From Pseudomonas botevensis (GTDB lineage Bacteria > Pseudomonadota > Gammaproteobacteria > Pseudomonadales > Pseudomonadaceae), in NCBI RefSeq assembly GCF_019145475.1, contig NZ_JAHTKI010000018.1, positions 1-64,000 of the forward strand: a stretch of 64,000 nt of DNA, given 5' to 3'. A program made the translations under genes and the position numbers. The notes beneath the pieces are model-generated. The model searched no databases, was not told where the DNA came from, and saw only the letters and a program-made list of their open reading frames with translations. This document shows positions 7,899 to 16,924 of the stretch, piece after piece (positions within the stretch are counted from its first letter, which is position 1; every line of letters begins with the position of its first letter).

Positions 7899-9323
7899 AT
7901 GCGAGTCGAGCGAAATTTTGTCAACGGCCACTTCATCGAGCCGGCCAGCGCCGCGCTGATTGCGGTCCATAACCCGGCGACGGAAGCACTGATCGGCCAG
8001 GTCTCGGCCGCCACCGCCGAAGAAGCCACCGCTGCGGTGGATGCGGCAGCCGCCGCGCAAAAGGTCTGGGGCAAGCTCACCAGTATCGAACGCGCCGACC
8101 ATCTGCGAGCCTTCGCCACTGCTCTGGAAGATCGCGCCGAAGCCATTGGCACCGCGCTGGCCGCCGAGTCCGGCAAGAGCCTCAACGACGCCAGCAACGA
8201 AGCCCGTTACGCCGCGCAGATCACCCGCTATCACGCCGAATGGGCACGGCGCATCGAAGGCGAGATCATTCCCAGCGACAGCCCCGACGAAAACCTGTTC
8301 CTGCACCGCGAGCCGATCGGCGTGGTCGCCTGCCTGATTCCGTTCAACTATCCGGTCTACACCCTGCTGCGCAAAATCGCCCCGGCGCTGATTGCCGGCA
8401 ATACCGTGGTGGTGCGCCCGAGCAACAACACCCCGACGTCGGCGTTCGAGATCGCCAAAGCCGTACAGCAATCGGGCATGCCGGCCGGGGTCATCAACAT
8501 CCTGACCATGGATCACGCCACCGCCGCTGCGGTTTGCACGCACAAAGCCGTGGGCCTGATCACCCTGACCGGCAGCGTCAACGCCGGGCGTATCGTCCTC
8601 GATTACTGCAAGGCCAATATCGCCAAGCCGTCGCTGGAGCTCGGCGGCAAGACCCCGGCAATCATCGAGGCCGACGCCGATCTGGAAGCCGCCGCCAGCG
8701 CGATCATCGGTTCCAAGACCACCCACTGCGGCCAGTTGTGTACGGCGGTGGAGCGGGTCTACGTGCAGGAAAGCGTGCATGACCGCTTCCTCGCGTTGCT
8801 CAAGGCGAAAATCGCGGCGGTGAAATTCGGCGACCGCGCCACCGACGCCAGCCTGATGGGGCCGCTGGTCAACGCCAGTTCGCAGCAGAACATTCACGCC
8901 ATGGTCGAGCGCGCCATCGCTGACGGCGCGGTGCTCGAAAACGGCGGCGTGCTGCCCGAAGGCCCAGGTCATTTCTACCCGCCGACCCTGCTCAGCAACT
9001 GCCGTCAGGACATGGAAATCGTCCAGGAGGAAATCTTCGGCCCGGTGTTGCCGGTGCTCAAGTACCGCGACATCAACGAAGCGCTGGCCATGGCCAACGA
9101 TCACCAGTTCGGCTTGTCGTCGGTGCTGTACACCGAGAACTACCGCACCGCGCAGAAAGTCGCCAACGCCATCGAGGCCGGCGAGTTGTACGTCAATCGC
9201 ACCCCGGCCGATCCGTATCAGGGTTACCACGCTGGCTGGAAACGCTCGGGCCTGGGCGGCGATGACGGCAAGCACGGGATGCTCGAATTCACCCAGACCC
9301 GACTCGTGGTCATGAAGTACTGA
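7899..9323 (+). CDS. NAD(P)-dependent aldehyde dehydrogenase
   Basis: From the chosen ATG (MRVERNF) the protein has 474 residues, normal for the family; an ATG six bases earlier is equally possible. A longer frame starting upstream would translate the conserved promoter module and is rejected. Family landmarks are IPFNYPVYT, the active-site glutamate in LELGGKTP, the catalytic cysteine in GQLCTA, and EEIFGPVLPV near the C-terminus. The cofactor-binding motif usually read as KPS is RPS here, a departure that may affect cofactor choice. In the cluster it probably oxidises an aldehyde made from a sugar-acid or polyol; lactaldehyde- or semialdehyde-type substrates are possible but unproven. Confidence 0.88.
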   Translation: MRVERNFVNGHFIEPASAALIAVHNPATEALIGQVSAATAEEATAAVDAAAAAQKVWGKLTSIERADHLRAFATALEDRAEAIGTALAAESGKSLNDASNEARYAAQITRYHAEWARRIEGEIIPSDSPDENLFLHREPIGVVACLIPFNYPVYTLLRKIAPALIAGNTVVVRPSNNTPTSAFEIAKAVQQSGMPAGVINILTMDHATAAAVCTHKAVGLITLTGSVNAGRIVLDYCKANIAKPSLELGGKTPAIIEADADLEAAASAIIGSKTTHCGQLCTAVERVYVQESVHDRFLALLKAKIAAVKFGDRATDASLMGPLVNASSQQNIHAMVERAIADGAVLENGGVLPEGPGHFYPPTLLSNCRQDMEIVQEEIFGPVLPVLKYRDINEALAMANDHQFGLSSVLYTENYRTAQKVANAIEAGELYVNRTPADPYQGYHAGWKRSGLGGDDGKHGMLEFTQTRLVVMKY

Positions 9324-9352
9324 TCCACCGCACCACGCCTCACGCTACACCT

Positions 9353-9362
9353 ATAAAAACAA
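9353..9362 (+). promoter_or_regulatory. AAnAAnAA (Hfq-Crc) motif in the MFS leader
   Basis: ATAAAAACAA lies 44 bp before the MFS start and matches the catabolite-activity consensus in its last eight bases. It is the same decamer as in the porin and aldehyde dehydrogenase leaders. Confidence 0.4.
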
Positions 9363-9406
9363 TTATCAGGGTCGCCCGGAGCACCGGGTCGCCCGAGGTC
9401 ACATCA

Positions 9407-10726
9407 ATGTCCAAGCATGCATCGTCTGCTGCCGCTGTTCAGGGTTCCGATTCGGCTGTGAAAAGCCACGGCGACAAGGGAAGTCGCTATCTCCAACTCA
9501 TGTTGCTGGTGCTGGCCGCCGGCGCGATCTATCCGATTCTGTACCTGCGCCAGGTCTATCAGACGACCATGCTCGAGGTGTTCCAGATCAACCACAGCGA
9601 GCTGGGTTATCTGTACTCGATGCTCGGGACGATATTCCTGCTCAGCTATCTGCCCAGCGGTTGGCTGGCTGACCGCATCGCGCCGCGTTTCCTGATTTTC
9701 TTCTCGCTGGTGGCGACCGGCGCACTGGGTCTGTGGTACTCGACCGCGCCGTCGATGACCGGGTTGATGATCATCTTCGGGTGCTGGGGTTTGACCACCG
9801 GCCTGACGTTCTGGGCGTCGGTGCTCAAGCGGGTAAAGATGATTGCCCATCACTCCGAACAGGGCCGGTTCTTCGGCATCCTCGACGGGGGTCGCGGGCT
9901 GGTCGAAGCGTTGCTGGCGACGGTCGCGCTGGGGCTGTTTGCCTACGCCACCGAAACCCGTGGCGAGTCCACCGCCGAGGGTTTCCGTCACGTCGTCTAC
10001 CTCTATGCCTTCACCTGCATTGTCATCGGCTGCGTGCTGGTGCTGATCAAGGATCCGAAGTCGATGGAGGACACGCCGGCGGTGGAGAAGGGCAAGTTCA
10101 ACCTGCTGGCCGACCTGACGACCCTGGTGAAGATCCCCGAGCTGTGGCTGGTGACCGCCATTGTGTTCTGCGGCTATCACATCTTCTGGGCAACCTACAG
10201 CTTTTCGGATTACCTGCAAGGTGGCGGCATGACCGCGGTCATGGCCGGCACCATTACCACCATCAAGTTGTGGATGCGCCCGGTGGGTGGCATTGGCGGC
10301 GGCTGGCTCGGGGACAAGTTCTCGAATATTTCGGTGCTGATCGTGGCGCTGTTGCTGGCTTCGCTGGCGATGATCGGACTGATCGTATTCCCGGCGCTCA
10401 ACAGCATGGGCCTGTTGATCGGCACGGTGATTTTCATCGGCCTGATGACCTATGCGATTCGCGGTCTGTACTGGGCGATTCTCGACAATTGCAACATCCC
10501 GCTGCGCATCACCGGCCTGGCGATCGGCATCGTCTCGGTGGTCGGCTACATGCCTGACGCCTTTATTCCGTTGATCAACGGCTACCTCACCGAGCATTAC
10601 CCCGGTGCGCTCGGCTACAAGCTCTATTTCGGCTACATCGCCGCCGTTGGCCTGATCGGCACCTTTGCCGCGCTGACCCTGCGTGCCCGGATCAATCGCA
10701 AATTCTTGAACAAGACAGGTGCCTGA
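9407..10726 (+). CDS. MFS transporter (sugar-acid/anion type)
   Basis: A 439-residue membrane protein with about 12 hydrophobic helices. It has a hydrophilic N-terminus of some 25 residues and the MFS loop 2-3 signature in LADRIAPR after helix 2. A central cytoplasmic loop (KDPKSMEDTPAVEKG) separates the halves. It follows the aldehyde dehydrogenase, and its stop codon lies one base before the start of the dehydratase gene, so the two are translationally linked. The carried substrate is presumably what the dehydratase and oxidoreductases consume. Confidence 0.88.
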   Translation: MSKHASSAAAVQGSDSAVKSHGDKGSRYLQLMLLVLAAGAIYPILYLRQVYQTTMLEVFQINHSELGYLYSMLGTIFLLSYLPSGWLADRIAPRFLIFFSLVATGALGLWYSTAPSMTGLMIIFGCWGLTTGLTFWASVLKRVKMIAHHSEQGRFFGILDGGRGLVEALLATVALGLFAYATETRGESTAEGFRHVVYLYAFTCIVIGCVLVLIKDPKSMEDTPAVEKGKFNLLADLTTLVKIPELWLVTAIVFCGYHIFWATYSFSDYLQGGGMTAVMAGTITTIKLWMRPVGGIGGGWLGDKFSNISVLIVALLLASLAMIGLIVFPALNSMGLLIGTVIFIGLMTYAIRGLYWAILDNCNIPLRITGLAIGIVSVVGYMPDAFIPLINGYLTEHYPGALGYKLYFGYIAAVGLIGTFAALTLRARINRKFLNKTGA

Positions 10727-10727
10727 G

Positions 10728-11945
10728 ATGAAAATCGTCGCCCTTGAAACCCATATCGTCGCCGTCCCGCCACCCCACGTCGGCGGCATGTACTGGCTGT
10801 TCGTCAAGCTCAGGACCGACTGCGGCATCGAAGGCGTGGGCGAGATCTACGCCGCGACCTTCGGCCCGAAAGCCATGCTGCCGATCATCGAAGACGTGTT
10901 CGAGCGCTACCTGCTCGATCAGGACCCGCACCACATCGAGCGCTTCTTCCGCCAGGCTTATTCGAGCGGGTTCACCCAACGCCCCGACCTGACCATGATG
11001 GGCGTGGTCAGTGGCCTGGAAATGGCCTGTTGGGACATCATCGGCAAGGCCGCGAACAAGCCGGTCTACGAGCTGCTCGGCGGCAAGGTCAACGAGCGCC
11101 TGCGTTCCTACACCTACCTGTATCCGGTCAACAGCCGTGGCGAGTACGACTACGACGATCCGGACCTGGCCGCCGAATGTGCGGTGGAGAACATGAACAA
11201 AGGCTTCACTGCCGTGAAGTTCGACCCGGCCGGCCCGTACACCGCGTACTCCGGGCACCAGATTTCGCTGGAGGTGCTGGAACGCTGCGAAACCTTCTGC
11301 CGCAAGATCCGCGAAGCGGTGGGCGACAAGTGCGACCTGCTGTTCGGCACCCACGGGCAAATGGTGCCGTCGTCGGCGATTCGCCTGGCCAGGCGTCTGG
11401 AGAAATACGACCCGCTGTGGTTCGAAGAACCGGTGCCGCCGGGACAGGAAGAGGCCATGGCGCAAGTCGCCGCCAAGACCAGCATCCCGATCGCCACCGG
11501 CGAGCGCCTGACCACCAAGTACGAATTCTTCAAGCTGTTGCAGGCCGGAGGTGCGTCGATTCTGCAAATGAACGTGGCGCGCTGTGGCGGCCTGCTGGAA
11601 GCGAAGAAGATCGCCAGCATGGCCGAGGCGTACTACGCGCAAATCGCCCCCCATCTGTACAACGGGCCGATTGGTGCGGCGGCGAGTTTCCAGCTGGCGA
11701 CCTGCACGCCGAACTTCCTGATCCAGGAAAGCATCGAGACCTGGGGCGGCTTCCATGCCGAAATCCTGAAAAAGCCGTTGCAGTGGGAAGACGGCTACAT
11801 CATTCCGTCCACCGAGCCGGGCCTTGGGGTCGAGCTGAACATGGACGTGGTGCGCAAGCATTCGCCGTACACCGGCTCGCGTTTGCACCTGCAAATGGCG
11901 CCGACGCCGGCTGACGTCAAAGACACCTCGCCGGCCAAAGGCTGA
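10728..11945 (+). CDS. Enolase-superfamily (mandelate racemase/muconate lactonizing) sugar-acid dehydratase
   Basis: The 405-residue protein starts one base after the MFS stop codon. The N-terminal capping domain (MKIVALETHIVAVPP) is followed by a TIM barrel. Acidic and basic residues sit at the expected strand ends: KFDPAGP, the FGTHGQM histidine, FEEPVPP, the TGER glutamate, and APHLYNGPIG near the end. The order of ligands and the THG motif resemble galactonate/mannonate dehydratase-type members more than true racemases. The reaction is most likely water elimination from an acid sugar giving a 2-keto-3-deoxy acid. The substrate cannot be read from sequence. Confidence 0.82.
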   Translation: MKIVALETHIVAVPPPHVGGMYWLFVKLRTDCGIEGVGEIYAATFGPKAMLPIIEDVFERYLLDQDPHHIERFFRQAYSSGFTQRPDLTMMGVVSGLEMACWDIIGKAANKPVYELLGGKVNERLRSYTYLYPVNSRGEYDYDDPDLAAECAVENMNKGFTAVKFDPAGPYTAYSGHQISLEVLERCETFCRKIREAVGDKCDLLFGTHGQMVPSSAIRLARRLEKYDPLWFEEPVPPGQEEAMAQVAAKTSIPIATGERLTTKYEFFKLLQAGGASILQMNVARCGGLLEAKKIASMAEAYYAQIAPHLYNGPIGAAASFQLATCTPNFLIQESIETWGGFHAEILKKPLQWEDGYIIPSTEPGLGVELNMDVVRKHSPYTGSRLHLQMAPTPADVKDTSPAKG

Positions 11946-11955
11946 CGCAGTCCTT

Positions 11956-11976
11956 GTGGGAGCCCACCGCTCCCAC
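11956..11976. repeat. REP-like hairpin
   Basis: GTGGGAGC and GCTCCCAC form an inverted repeat between the dehydratase and GMC oxidoreductase genes. It matches the local REP family ends. Confidence 0.5.
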
Positions 11977-12022
11977 CTGCAGATTCGCGATTTTTGTATA
12001 ACGACTTACGCGGTAACCGTGC

Positions 12023-13636
12023 ATGACATACGACTACATCATCGCTGGCGCAGGCGCTGCCGGCTGCGTGCTGGCCAACCGGCTCTCGGCGTCGGGCAAA
12101 CATTCGGTGCTGCTGCTGGAAGCGGGTGGCAAGGACAGCTCGCTGTGGTTCAGGATCCCGGTCGGCTTCGCCAAAATGTATTACAACCCGACCTTCAACT
12201 GGATGTACTACAGCCAGCCGCAGAAGCAGTTGGGCAACCGTGAAATCTACGCCCCACGCGGCAAGGTGCAGGGCGGTTCGGGCTCGATCAACGCGATGAT
12301 CTACGTGCGTGGCCAGGCCCATGACTTCGACGACTGGGCTGCCAACGGCAACGATGGCTGGGGTTTCAAGGACGTGCTGCCGTACTTCCGCAAACTGGAA
12401 AACCACCCGCTGGGCGACAGCGAATATCACGGCGGCAGCGGCCCGATCAGCATCACCCCGATGGCCGGCCAGACGCATCCGATCTGCGACGTATTTCTCA
12501 AGGGGTGTGACGAGCTGGGCTACCCGCGCAGCGACGACTTCAACGGGCCGAAATTCGAGGGCGCCGGGATCTATGACGTCAACACCAAAAACGGTCAGCG
12601 CAGCTCCAGCAGCTTCGCCCATTTGCACCCGGCACTGAGCCGGCCGAATCTGACCGTCGAGCATTACGCGCTGGTCGATCGCGTGTTGTTCGATGAGTCG
12701 CAGCAACGCGCCACGGGGATCTCGATCACCCAGCATGGCGTGGTCCGCACCTTTACCGCGCGCAAGGAAGTGATCCTCTGTGCCGGTGCTGTCGACACCC
12801 CGAAAATCCTGCAACTGTCCGGCGTGGCCAATCGTGAGCTGCTGAGCAAGCACCAGATTCCGGTGGTCAAGCACCTGCCGGCGGTGGGGCAGAATCTTCA
12901 GGATCACCTCTGCGTCAGCTACTACTACAAGGCCAATATCCCGACCCTCAACGATGAGCTCAGCTCGTTGTTCGGCCAGTTCAAGCTCGGCGTGAAATAC
13001 CTGCTGACCCGCAAGGGCGCGCTGGCGATGAGCGTGAATCAGGCCGGCGGTTTCTTCCGGGGTGATGCGCAGCAGAGTCATCCGAACCTGCAGCTGTACT
13101 TCAACCCGTTGTCGTACCAGATTCCGAAAAACAACAAGGCCAGTCTCAAACCCGAACCGTACTCAGGTTTCCTGTTGTGCTTCAACCCGTGCCGGCCGAC
13201 CAGTCGCGGGCATATCGAAATCGCCTCGAAAAATCCTCGGGACGCGGCGCGGATCGACCCCAATTACCTGAGTACGCAAAAGGACATCGACGAGGTGATC
13301 CAGGGCAGTCGCCTGATGCGCAAGATCATGGGCGCACCGGCGCTCAAGGACATCACCGTCGACGAAGTGCTGCCGGGGCCGGTGGTCGAAAGCGACGAGC
13401 AGATGCTCCAGTACTTCCGCGACAACTGCGGCTCGATCTATCACCTGTGCGGGTCCTGCGCGATGGGCGCGGACGAGCAGACCTCGGTGGTCGACAAACG
13501 CCTCAAGGTGCACGGCCTGCAAGGTTTGCGGATTGTCGATGCGTCGATCTTTCCCAACGTGACATCGGGCAACACCCACGCGGCGGTGCTGATGGTGGCG
13601 GAGAAGGGCGCGGATCTGATCTTGCAGGACGCGTGA
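12023..13636 (+). CDS. GMC-family FAD-dependent oxidoreductase (choline/alcohol dehydrogenase type)
   Basis: A 537-residue GMC flavoprotein. The dinucleotide fold is at residues 5-20 (IIAGAGAAGCVLA), followed by LLLEAGG. The GMC signature PRGKVQGGSGSINAMIY is near residue 78. C-terminal active-site histidines sit in YHLCGSCAMG and NTHAAVLM. Such enzymes oxidise primary or secondary alcohols, passing electrons to a quinone or oxygen. It is complete and lacks a signal peptide, so it acts in the cytoplasm or at the inner membrane. It closes the porin-to-GMC block and likely performs the first oxidation of the imported compound. The ribosome site is weak (GCGGTAACC). Confidence 0.88.
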   Translation: MTYDYIIAGAGAAGCVLANRLSASGKHSVLLLEAGGKDSSLWFRIPVGFAKMYYNPTFNWMYYSQPQKQLGNREIYAPRGKVQGGSGSINAMIYVRGQAHDFDDWAANGNDGWGFKDVLPYFRKLENHPLGDSEYHGGSGPISITPMAGQTHPICDVFLKGCDELGYPRSDDFNGPKFEGAGIYDVNTKNGQRSSSSFAHLHPALSRPNLTVEHYALVDRVLFDESQQRATGISITQHGVVRTFTARKEVILCAGAVDTPKILQLSGVANRELLSKHQIPVVKHLPAVGQNLQDHLCVSYYYKANIPTLNDELSSLFGQFKLGVKYLLTRKGALAMSVNQAGGFFRGDAQQSHPNLQLYFNPLSYQIPKNNKASLKPEPYSGFLLCFNPCRPTSRGHIEIASKNPRDAARIDPNYLSTQKDIDEVIQGSRLMRKIMGAPALKDITVDEVLPGPVVESDEQMLQYFRDNCGSIYHLCGSCAMGADEQTSVVDKRLKVHGLQGLRIVDASIFPNVTSGNTHAAVLMVAEKGADLILQDA

Positions 13637-13694
13637 TGACTGCTTTGGCGCAATGAACTGTGACACTTGGTGCAGGGCGTTTTCGCAGCCTGCG

Positions 13695-13701
13695 CTAGGC
13701 T
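13695..13701 (+). promoter_or_regulatory. CTAGGCT putative -10 of the DUF6338-like gene
   Basis: CTAGGCT in TGCGCTAGGCTTTTG lies about 77 bp before the chosen start. The preceding CTTGGTG could be a weak -35. This is a resemblance-based promoter call only. Confidence 0.25.
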
Positions 13702-13778
13702 TTTGAGTGCCGGCCCCCGGACAGGGCCGGCATCGCTATTTATGGAGGATGCGTTTCGGTTTTGAGGAGCCACTGATC

Positions 13779-14384
13779 ATGGATGATCTGGTGAAAGAGG
13801 TTATTCCGCTGTTGCAGTATCTGATTCCGGGGTTTGTCTCGACCTGGATTTTCTACACGCTTACCGCGTTCAAACGGCCTGACACATTTGGGCAGATTGT
13901 GCAGGCGTTGATTTTCACGTTTGTGATTCATGGAGTGGTGCTGGGGATTGGTGCGGTTTGTTTGTGGATCGGCGTGAAGGGCTTTTCCGTAGGAATATGG
14001 AGCGCCGGCGCGCAGGGATTCTGGGCATTCGTTGTGTCGGTGGTCCTTGGCTTGTTGTCCTGCTTTCTGGCATCGAACGACAAACTGCATGCATGGTTAC
14101 GGTTTCGAAATGTTACGAGGAAAACCTCGCATCCCAATCAGTGGTACAGCACATTTGCCCGACATGATCGACTTATAACGCTGCATTTGAACGATGAAAG
14201 GCGTCTGTTCGGTTGGCCTAGCGAATGGCCACCCGAGCCCCAGCAAGGCCAGTTTGTAATACACAACCCCAAGTGGTTAAGTGACGATGGGGTTCTCCGG
14301 TCTTTTGGCGCTGAGATGTTGGTGATAGATTCGTCGAAGATTCAGTGGGTGGAGTTCACCAACCTGAAAGAGGATCAGCTATGA
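13779..14384 (+). CDS. DUF6338-like three-helix membrane protein
   Basis: The chosen ATG follows GAGGAG at nine bases and gives 201 residues; an ATG thirty bases upstream sits directly on a GGAGG and is less likely. Three hydrophobic helices are visible (LLQYLIPGFVSTWIFYTL; IFTFVIHGVVLGIGAVCL; FWAFVVSVVLGLLSCFL). A soluble C-terminal domain follows, with RNVTRKTSHPNQW and GWPSEWPPEPQQGQF segments. This layout fits the DUF6338 family, whose function is unknown to me. Its stop overlaps the start of the next small gene. It sits between unrelated catabolic genes and has somewhat more AT-ending codons than its neighbours, which suggests acquisition. Confidence 0.7.
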   Translation: MDDLVKEVIPLLQYLIPGFVSTWIFYTLTAFKRPDTFGQIVQALIFTFVIHGVVLGIGAVCLWIGVKGFSVGIWSAGAQGFWAFVVSVVLGLLSCFLASNDKLHAWLRFRNVTRKTSHPNQWYSTFARHDRLITLHLNDERRLFGWPSEWPPEPQQGQFVIHNPKWLSDDGVLRSFGAEMLVIDSSKIQWVEFTNLKEDQL

Positions 14385-14503
14385 CTGCCGAAGCACCGAA
14401 ACCCATGCCTCCAGAGGTAGCCCGTTACCTTGGTTCGAATGAAAGCAATGCGCCGCAGACCGGCAGAGGGCCTACGGCTCCACCGCCTCCAATGCGCAAG
14501 TAA
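14381..14503 (+). CDS. Small 40-residue protein translationally coupled to the DUF6338-like gene
   Basis: Its ATG overlaps the preceding stop codon as ATGA, and GAGG lies upstream with good spacing inside the end of the first gene. The peptide begins MTAEAPKPMPPEVARYLGSN and has a proline-rich C-terminus (PTAPPPPMRK). It has no membrane helix or signal peptide. The overlap and ribosome site make real translation likely despite the size. A role as partner or regulator of the membrane protein is inference from coupling. Function unknown. Confidence 0.6.
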   Translation: MTAEAPKPMPPEVARYLGSNESNAPQTGRGPTAPPPPMRK

Positions 14504-14513
14504 AGCGGTAGCA

Positions 14514-15413
14514 TCACCCCCAACCTTCCCTGACCGCCCGGCGAATGCCCTCCAGCAACATGGCAAACGCCGGGTTGTCGTTATTCTCGCGCCAGATCAG
14601 GTGCAGTTCGCTCTGAACGCCTTCACCCAGATCGATATCGCGAAACACCACACTCCTGAATACCACACTGGTGGCGCAGCGCGGCACCAGGGCGACGCCC
14701 ATGCCGGCGTTGACCAGTGCCAGAATCGTCAGTGACGACCCCAGCCACTGCACATAGTCGGGGGCGACGCGAGCCGAGCGCAGCGTGCCGGTCAGCAGTT
14801 CGTTGAACGGTGGATAGGCCGCGTGGGAGTACATCAGGAACGGTTGCCCATCCAGATCATTCACCGAGACTTCGGCGGCGTTCGCCAGGCGATGGCCGCT
14901 GGGCACGGCCAGTACGAAAGGTTCGCGCACCAGGCACTCGGTGGCGTAGCCCGGCTCCAGTAACGGCGCGCGGGCGATGCCCAGATCGATGCGGCGGGCG
15001 CGCAACGCTTCGTGTTGCTGGTAGGTGTTCATTTCGCTCAGATCGATTTTCACCTGCGGCTGACGCAGGCGAGCCTCCGCGATGACCTTGGGCAAAAATT
15101 CATACACCGCACTGCCGACGAAACTGATGTTCACCGAACCGATATCGCCCTCGGCGAAGCGCCGCGCGGTGACGGCCGCTTGCTGGGCGCGTTCCAGCAG
15201 GTTCTGCGCCTCGATGAAAAATGCCCGACCTGCTGCGGTCAAGGCCACGCTGCGCGTGCTGCGGGTGAACAATTCGACGCCCAGGTGATGCTCCAGCAAC
15301 TGGATCTGCCGGCTCAGCGGTGGCTGGGTCATGTTCAGGCGTTCGGCGGCGCGACGGAAGTTGAGTTCGGTGGCGACGGTGGTGAAGCAGCGCAGTTGGG
15401 TCAGTTCGAACAT
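14514..15413 (-). CDS. LysR-family regulator of the second sugar-acid unit
   Basis: A 299-residue LysR protein from the ATG giving MFELTQLRCFTTVATELN; the longer in-frame start would run through the operator palindrome and is rejected. The HTH (FRRAAERLNMTQPPLSRQIQ) with PPLSRQI resembles the BenM/CatR/CbbR-like subgroup. It is divergent from the MFS and glucarate-dehydratase-like genes across a 36-bp palindrome containing a T-N11-A LysR box, so it very likely controls both directions. Confidence 0.9.
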   Translation of the reverse strand: MFELTQLRCFTTVATELNFRRAAERLNMTQPPLSRQIQLLEHHLGVELFTRSTRSVALTAAGRAFFIEAQNLLERAQQAAVTARRFAEGDIGSVNISFVGSAVYEFLPKVIAEARLRQPQVKIDLSEMNTYQQHEALRARRIDLGIARAPLLEPGYATECLVREPFVLAVPSGHRLANAAEVSVNDLDGQPFLMYSHAAYPPFNELLTGTLRSARVAPDYVQWLGSSLTILALVNAGMGVALVPRCATSVVFRSVVFRDIDLGEGVQSELHLIWRENNDNPAFAMLLEGIRRAVREGWG

Positions 15414-15415
15414 TG

Positions 15416-15451
15416 ATCTAATCCGGGTATCAATCGAATACCAAGTTAGAT
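15416..15451. promoter_or_regulatory. Nested 36-bp palindromic LysR operator
   Basis: Outer arms ATCTAA (15416-15421) and TTAGAT (15446-15451) enclose inner arms GGTAT (15426-15430) and ATACC (15438-15442). The inner pair has exactly the T-N11-A geometry of LysR boxes. It starts two bases from the LysR start codon and lies about 80-115 bp before the divergent MFS gene. Confidence 0.7.
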
Positions 15452-15504
15452 TAGACGGGATCAATTGGCCCGTCCATGATCGGTCTACGCCTAAAAGGCA
15501 TCCC

Positions 15505-15525
15505 TAAAAAAACAATGATCGGGAG
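15505..15525 (+). promoter_or_regulatory. AAnAAnAA motif next to the ribosome site of the second MFS gene
   Basis: TAAAAAAACAA (15505-15515) contains AAAAACAA and is followed six bases later by the ribosome site GGGAG (15521-15525). GGGAG is seven bases before a TTG codon. This placement fits Hfq-Crc translational repression and also supports the TTG start of the transporter. Confidence 0.5.
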
Positions 15526-15532
15526 TCGCCCC

Positions 15533-16900
15533 TTGAAAACCCTCCACAGTTCGCCGGACGTCACGGTGCTCGCCCGTGCGGCCGCCAAGGTCAAGCGTCA
15601 TGTGTTGCCGCTGTTCGTGGTGATGTTCATCGTCAACTACATCGACCGGGTCAACATCGGTTTCGTGCGCAGTCATCTGGAAACCGATCTGGGTATCGGC
15701 GCGGCTGCGTACGGTCTCGGCGCCGGTCTGTTTTTCGTCGGTTACGCGCTGTTCGAAGTGCCGTCCAACATGCTCCTGCAACGCTATGGCGCGAGGGCCT
15801 GGCTGACGCGGATCATGTTTACCTGGGGCGCGGCCGCGATGGCCATGGCCTTCGTTCGGGGCGAAACCAGTTTCTATGTCCTGCGCTTTATTCTCGGGGC
15901 GGCCGAGGCCGGATTCTTCCCGGGGATCATTTACTACTTTACTCAATGGTTGCCGGCCTCCGAGCGCGGCAAGACGATGGCGGTGTTTCTCAGCGGTTCG
16001 GCGATTGCGTCGGTGATTTCCGGCCCGGTGTCCGGTGCCTTGTTGCACATCAGCGGCATGGGGCTGCACGGCTGGCAATGGATGTTCCTGATTGAAGGCG
16101 CTGCGTCGGTGGTGCTCTGCGGGTTTGTCTGGTTCTGGCTGCAATCCCATCCGCGTCAGGCCAAGTGGCTGAGCGAGGAAGAGCGCGAAGCGTTGGTGAC
16201 AGCCATTGCCGAAGAACAGCGCACCCGGGAAGCGACCCATGTCGCCAGGCCATCGATGTTCAAGCTGTTGGCGGATCGGCAGATCGCGCTGTTCTGCTTC
16301 ATCTATTTCTCCATCGCCCTGACCATTTACGGCGCGACGTTCTGGCTGCCGAGCATGATCAAGAAGATGGGCAGCCTGGGTGACTTCGAAGTCGGTTTGC
16401 TCAACTCGGTGCCGTGGATCATTTCGATCATCGCGATGTACGGTTTCGCGGCCCTGGCCGGCAAATGGAAATTCCAGCAGGCCTGGGTGGCGCTGACGCT
16501 GGTGATCGCCGCGTTTGGCATGTTCATGTCGACCACTGGCGGGCCGGTGTTCGCCTTCGTCGCCATCTGCTTTGCGGCCATTGGTTTCAAGGCGGCCTCG
16601 GCACTGTTCTGGCCGATCCCGCAAAGCTATCTGGATGCACGCATCGCGGCGGCGGTGATCGCCTTGATCAACTCGATCGGCAACCTCGGCGGTTTTGTCG
16701 CGCCGACCGCGTTCGGTTTCCTTGAGCAGTCCACCGGCTCGATCGAGGGCGGCCTGTACGGCCTCGCGGCGACCTCGCTGGTGGCGGCGGTCGCGATCTT
16801 CTTCGCTCGCATGGCGCCTGGCGCCAAGGGCAATTCCCCGGCAAAGCCTGAACCCGAAACCGCCGTCGCGTCGACGGCCAGTACGGCGGCGAGCCACTGA
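15533..16900 (+). CDS. MFS transporter of the anion:cation symporter (aldarate/hexuronate) type
   Basis: The start is taken as TTG, with GGGAG seven bases upstream, giving 455 residues; an ATG 18 bases earlier lies between the A-rich motif and the ribosome site. Twelve helices are visible. The ACS-family segments are present: VNYIDRVNIGFVRS in helix 1, FFVGYALFEVPSNMLLQRYGARAW, and RFILGAAEAGFFPGIIYY. This family includes glucarate/galactarate (GudP) and phthalate/tartrate carriers. Its gene precedes a glucarate-dehydratase-like gene by 24 bp, so an aldaric or aldonic acid is the likely cargo. Regulation is by the divergent LysR and probably catabolite repression. Confidence 0.88.
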   Translation: MKTLHSSPDVTVLARAAAKVKRHVLPLFVVMFIVNYIDRVNIGFVRSHLETDLGIGAAAYGLGAGLFFVGYALFEVPSNMLLQRYGARAWLTRIMFTWGAAAMAMAFVRGETSFYVLRFILGAAEAGFFPGIIYYFTQWLPASERGKTMAVFLSGSAIASVISGPVSGALLHISGMGLHGWQWMFLIEGAASVVLCGFVWFWLQSHPRQAKWLSEEEREALVTAIAEEQRTREATHVARPSMFKLLADRQIALFCFIYFSIALTIYGATFWLPSMIKKMGSLGDFEVGLLNSVPWIISIIAMYGFAALAGKWKFQQAWVALTLVIAAFGMFMSTTGGPVFAFVAICFAAIGFKAASALFWPIPQSYLDARIAAAVIALINSIGNLGGFVAPTAFGFLEQSTGSIEGGLYGLAATSLVAAVAIFFARMAPGAKGNSPAKPEPETAVASTASTAASH

Positions 16901-16924
16901 TTCCGATCCATCAGGAGCATCATC

